DNA from: Kineococcus rubinsiae
GTDB lineage: Bacteria > Actinomycetota > Actinomycetes > Actinomycetales > Kineococcaceae
Length of the DNA: 64,000 bases
Assembly: GCF_011839805.1 (NCBI RefSeq)
Contig: NZ_VWPY01000001.1
Coordinates: forward strand, 1-64,000
Reading direction: 5' to 3'
Part shown: in pieces, positions 61,350 to 64,000 of the stretch
Position numbering within the stretch: position 1 is the first letter of the stretch
Layout: each line of letters starts with the position of its first letter
Program-made: the position numbers and the translations under genes
Notes under the pieces: model-generated
Databases searched by the model: none
Told to the model about the DNA's origin: nothing
Seen by the model: the letters and a program-made list of their open reading frames with translations, nothing else

Positions 61350-62477
61350 TCAGGCGGTGAGGTCCACCGGGGTGGTGATGGCCTCAGGGCGCTCGCACGT
61401 CGTGGTCAGCGTGACGGACGTGTGCTCGTCCGCCGCGCGCTGCACCGACTCCATGATGTCGAGCACGTGCAGGGCGACCTCGTCACTGGCGCGGTGCCCA
61501 CGGCCCTCGGCCACCGACATCGCGAGGTCGGCCAGGCCGTAGCCGCGACCGGAGTCCACGAAGCCGGCGGTGACGCCGACGTCCTTCCAGTTCGACTGCT
61601 GGTCCGCATCCGGACCCGGGGCCGGCGCGGTCGCGGCGGAGAACAGCTCCACCGCACCCTCGAACATGTTCGGGTCGGGGATCGAGAGCGACCCGCCCGT
61701 GCCGTGGAGCTCGATGCGGGGCAGCCGCGCGGCCCAGGTGTCGAAGCTCATGATCAGCGTCGACAGCGCGCCCGAGGCGTGCTCGAGGATCCCGGTGATG
61801 TGGGTGTCGATGGTGACCGGGAAGGACTCCCCCGCCCGCGGACCGGAGCCGATGGTCCTGGTCTCCGAGGGCCGCGACGAGGCACCCACGACGCGGGTGA
61901 CCGGGCCGAGCAGGTGCACCAGCGAGGTGAGGTAGTACGGGCCCATGTCCAGCAGCGGGCCGCCGCCGGGCTGGTAGTAGAAGTCCGGCTGGGGGTGCCA
62001 GCGCTCGTGACCGGGGGTGGTCATGAACGCCGTCGCGGAGTGCGGGGTGCCGATCTCGCCGGCGTCGACGAGGGCTCGCGCCGTCTGGATCCCGGTGCCC
62101 AGCACGGTGTCGGGGGCGCAGCCGACCCGCAGGCCCGCCGCCGCGGCGGCTTCGACCACTTCGCGGCCCTCGGCGACGGTCATCGCCAGCGGCTTCTCGC
62201 CGTAGACGTGCTTGCCCGCGGCCAGCGCCTTCAGCGCCACCTCGGCGTGCGTGCGCGGCAGCGTCAGGTTGAGGACCACGTCGACGTCGTCGGCGGCCAG
62301 CAGCTCGTCCAGGGACAGCACCCGCGCGCCGTGCTCGTCGGCCAGCGCCTGCGCCCGCTCGGGCACGAAGTCGCTCACGGCGGTGATCTGCAGCTGCGGC
62401 AGACGCTTCAGCGACGCCGAGTACTGCGCCGAGATGACTCCGGCGCCGACGACGCCGACCCTCAACGGGCTGCCCAC
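61350..62477 (-). CDS. Gfo/Idh/MocA-family oxidoreductase
   Basis: A 375-residue NAD(P)-dependent sugar dehydrogenase-type protein. The Rossmann motif VGVVGAGVIS is at the N-terminus, the family motif GEKPLAM near residue 99, and GGGPLLDMGPYYLTSL in the C-terminal domain carries the catalytic-region residues. Its GTG start overlaps the ThuA stop by 16 bases, with GAGAGGGG upstream. It is the last gene of an operon with a binding-protein-dependent permease and ThuA, so it likely oxidises an imported sugar or cyclitol. Confidence 0.9.
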   Translation of the reverse strand: MGSPLRVGVVGAGVISAQYSASLKRLPQLQITAVSDFVPERAQALADEHGARVLSLDELLAADDVDVVLNLTLPRTHAEVALKALAAGKHVYGEKPLAMTVAEGREVVEAAAAAGLRVGCAPDTVLGTGIQTARALVDAGEIGTPHSATAFMTTPGHERWHPQPDFYYQPGGGPLLDMGPYYLTSLVHLLGPVTRVVGASSRPSETRTIGSGPRAGESFPVTIDTHITGILEHASGALSTLIMSFDTWAARLPRIELHGTGGSLSIPDPNMFEGAVELFSAATAPAPGPDADQQSNWKDVGVTAGFVDSGRGYGLADLAMSVAEGRGHRASDEVALHVLDIMESVQRAADEHTSVTLTTTCERPEAITTPVDLTA

Positions 62478-63172
62478 AGCAGACCCCTCTCGATGATCGT
62501 CTTGACGTTGGTGTCCTGCAGGACCTCGACGTTGTGCCCCGGCGTGGCGACGAAGATCCTGCCCTTCCCCCACTGCCGGGTCCAGATCGCCGGGGAGGTG
62601 ACCGGGCGGTTCCACGGGTCCCAGGCCCGGACGGCCTGCGTCGTCGTCGCGAGGACGTCGACGTAGTCGTCGGAGAGGACCCAGTACTGCTCGGTCACGA
62701 GGTCGAAGTCCCCGATGCCGGCGGTGATGGGGTGCTCGGCTGCGGCGGGGAGCATGTTCACCGTGTAGGGGACGTAGTTGTCGGGCTGCCCGCCGGTGCG
62801 CTCCTCCGGGGCCTTGCCCGGGTGGCAGCCGAACTGCCCGCCGACCAGGGTCAGGTAGTCGGAGTTGTTGCGGTAGGAGTCCGCGATCCCGCCGTGCCAG
62901 CCGGCCAGACCGGTCCCGGCCTCGACGGCCGCGCGCAGGCCCTCGAACTCCTCCTTCTCGATGGAGTTCATCGTGTTGCACTGCACGACCAGGTCGACCG
63001 TCGCCATGTACGCGGCGTCGGTGTAGACCGTCGGGGTGCCGCCCGTCGCGGCGACGTCCTCGACGCGGACGGTGAACCCGTTCGCCTCCAGGTGCGGGAT
63101 GAAGAGGTCGGTGGCCTCGACGGGCATGTGCCCGTCCCAGCCGCCGCGGACGACGAGAGCCTGGCGCGTCAA
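62462..63172 (-). CDS. ThuA-domain protein
   Basis: A 236-residue ThuA-like (class I glutamine amidotransferase-like fold) protein with ALVVRGGWDGH, GLAGWHGGIADSYR, GGQFGCHPG, WVLSDDYVDVLA and the C-terminal GKGRIFVATPGHN. ThuA proteins occur in trehalose/sugar utilisation loci, where they are linked to 3-keto sugars. Start is TTG 63172 with AAGG upstream; no ATG or GTG keeps the N-terminal strand. It is coupled to the Gfo/Idh gene by a 16-base overlap. Confidence 0.85.
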   Translation of the reverse strand: MTRQALVVRGGWDGHMPVEATDLFIPHLEANGFTVRVEDVAATGGTPTVYTDAAYMATVDLVVQCNTMNSIEKEEFEGLRAAVEAGTGLAGWHGGIADSYRNNSDYLTLVGGQFGCHPGKAPEERTGGQPDNYVPYTVNMLPAAAEHPITAGIGDFDLVTEQYWVLSDDYVDVLATTTQAVRAWDPWNRPVTSPAIWTRQWGKGRIFVATPGHNVEVLQDTNVKTIIERGLLWAAR

Positions 63173-63212
63173 GAGTGGAACCTTCCAGCTGGAGCAGGAG
63201 TCGTGGAGCAGA

Positions 63213-64000
63213 TCACTTGGAGAAGCCGGCCGTGAGGCCGGACAGGAGCTGACGGCGGCCCGCGATGTAGAGCACCAGGATCGGCACCGTGGTCAGCAGG
63301 ACCGAGGCCAGCACGGCCGGGATGTTGACGCTGTACTGCCCCTGGAAGCTGAACAGGGCCAGCGGCAGCACGCGCAGGTCGGGGCTCTGGGTCAGGACCA
63401 GCGGGAGGAGGAACGAGTTCCACACCTGCAGGGCCTGGTAGATCGAGACGGTCACGATCGCCGGCTTGGTCAGCGGGAAGGCGAGGCGCCACATGGTGCC
63501 CCACTCGCTGCTGCCGTCCAGCCGCATCGACTCGAACAGCTCGTTCGGGACGTCGCGGATGAAGTTGCCGAGGATGAGGATCGTCAGCGGCAGGGCGAAG
63601 GCGATCGAGGGGAGGATCAGCGCCAGGAGGCTGTCGTACAGCGACAGCTTGATGATGATCAGGAAGACGGGGATGATCGTCGCCTGGAGCGGGATCGCGA
63701 GCCCCATGAGGAACACCGCGTTGACGCCCTTGAGGAACCGGCCCCCGCCGCGGATGATCGCGAACGCCGCCATGAAGGAGAACAGGACGGCCGGGACGAC
63801 CGCGCCCAGGGTGACGATCACCGAGTTCGCGAAGTACCGGACGAAGCCCGACTCGATGACGAGCCGGTAGTTGTCCAGCGTCGGTGCCGTGGGCGGCGCC
63901 ATGGCGTTGCCGGAGAAGTACCCCGACGCGCTCTTGAAGCTCGTGATCACGATCCAGTAGATCGGGATGATGATGATGGCGAGCCACAGCCACCCGAAGG
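63213..64000 (-). CDS. Carbohydrate ABC transporter permease (5' partial)
   Basis: MalG/LacG-type inner-membrane permease, at least 262 residues, cut by the window end. The frame is open up to 64000 and reads GWLWLAIIIIPIYWIVITSFK, the first helix and start of the periplasmic segment, so the GTG at 63950 is internal. The EAA-type loop is seen as ESMRLDGSSEWGTMWRLAFPLTKPA. C-terminal helices and the GLTAGFSK tail are complete. It is upstream of ThuA and Gfo/Idh in one operon. Substrate unknown. Confidence 0.92.
   Translation of the reverse strand, partial: FGWLWLAIIIIPIYWIVITSFKSASGYFSGNAMAPPTAPTLDNYRLVIESGFVRYFANSVIVTLGAVVPAVLFSFMAAFAIIRGGGRFLKGVNAVFLMGLAIPLQATIIPVFLIIIKLSLYDSLLALILPSIAFALPLTILILGNFIRDVPNELFESMRLDGSSEWGTMWRLAFPLTKPAIVTVSIYQALQVWNSFLLPLVLTQSPDLRVLPLALFSFQGQYSVNIPAVLASVLLTTVPILVLYIAGRRQLLSGLTAGFSK

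Noticed and set aside
1-64000. Mobile elements, prophage, defence islands or RNA genes
   Set aside because: No transposase, integrase, att-like repeat pair, restriction/toxin gene, rRNA or tRNA cloverleaf was recognised by eye. A covariance-model and profile search would be decisive.

Overview
The window is very GC-rich, gene-dense chromosomal DNA with a strong G/C third-codon bias, frequent GTG starts and many 1-4 base stop/start overlaps. Gene content (F420-type deazaflavin enzyme, EgtE-like ergothioneine enzyme, PP2C/anti-sigma fusion, RecBCD, type II NDH, twin-arginine secretion, non-sporulation spore-photolyase homologue) points to a high-GC actinobacterium, most likely of the Kineosporiaceae/Kineococcus kind. 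That assignment is inference from gene content, not a database result. I see no rRNA, tRNA, insertion sequence, prophage, CRISPR array or replication origin. No gap between genes exceeds 300 bases.

Layout. 1-3809: a SNF2 helicase cut by the window start and its SWIM zinc-finger partner. 3843-8158 (minus): the glycerol operon glpF-glpK-glpD, with a clear promoter, a 17-bp palindrome and a terminator hairpin between glpK and glpD. 8326-14053 (plus): a degenerate EAL/GGDEF-like protein, an MFS carrier, a short-chain dehydrogenase and a GAF-PP2C-HATPase stress switch protein. 14157-19058: an AGPS-like flavoprotein, aroQ, tag, a frameshifted PhnB-like gene and a type II NADH dehydrogenase. 19264-28075 (minus): recC-recB-recD, with the recD tail repeated in tandem after its stop. 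28254-37659: a flavin monooxygenase, ThrE-type exporter, Tat-exported amidase, small secreted and low-complexity proteins, gamma-glutamyltransferase, a P-loop kinase, a histidine phosphatase, a conserved unknown and an F420-type enzyme. 37728-42787: an oxidoreductase, an MntR-like regulator, and a GntR regulator divergent from a peptidase-permease pair. 42913-48039: EgtE, a YtxH-like protein, a TPP enzyme and a DHA2 efflux pump. 48052-50346 (minus): an ECF sigma-ogt-DUF1697-DUF6328 operon. 51425-59097 (plus): a seven-gene rhamnose-type sugar operon. 59173-61240: an SPL-family radical SAM enzyme and a lipase. 61350-64000 (minus): the 3' end of a second sugar operon (ABC permease, ThuA, Gfo/Idh).

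How the genes work together. Two catabolic operons are nearly complete. In glpFKD, glycerol enters, is phosphorylated and is oxidised. In the rhamnose-like operon a DeoR regulator controls a RhaS/T/P/Q-type ABC importer, a FGGY kinase and a class II aldolase, but no isomerase is present in the window. DNA maintenance is represented by RecBCD, Tag, an Ogt-type methyltransferase, the SPL-family enzyme and the SNF2/SWIM pair, which fits a stress-tolerant actinobacterium.

Nothing here is plainly a new defence or mobile system. The most distinctive signals are the in-frame 42-bp repeats of the recD 3' end, the sigma-ogt-DUF operon, the (SGTDQ)6 protein, the degenerate cyclic-di-GMP-type protein, a 16-bp motif shared by two distant upstream regions, and an unusual inverted repeat upstream of a conserved unknown gene.
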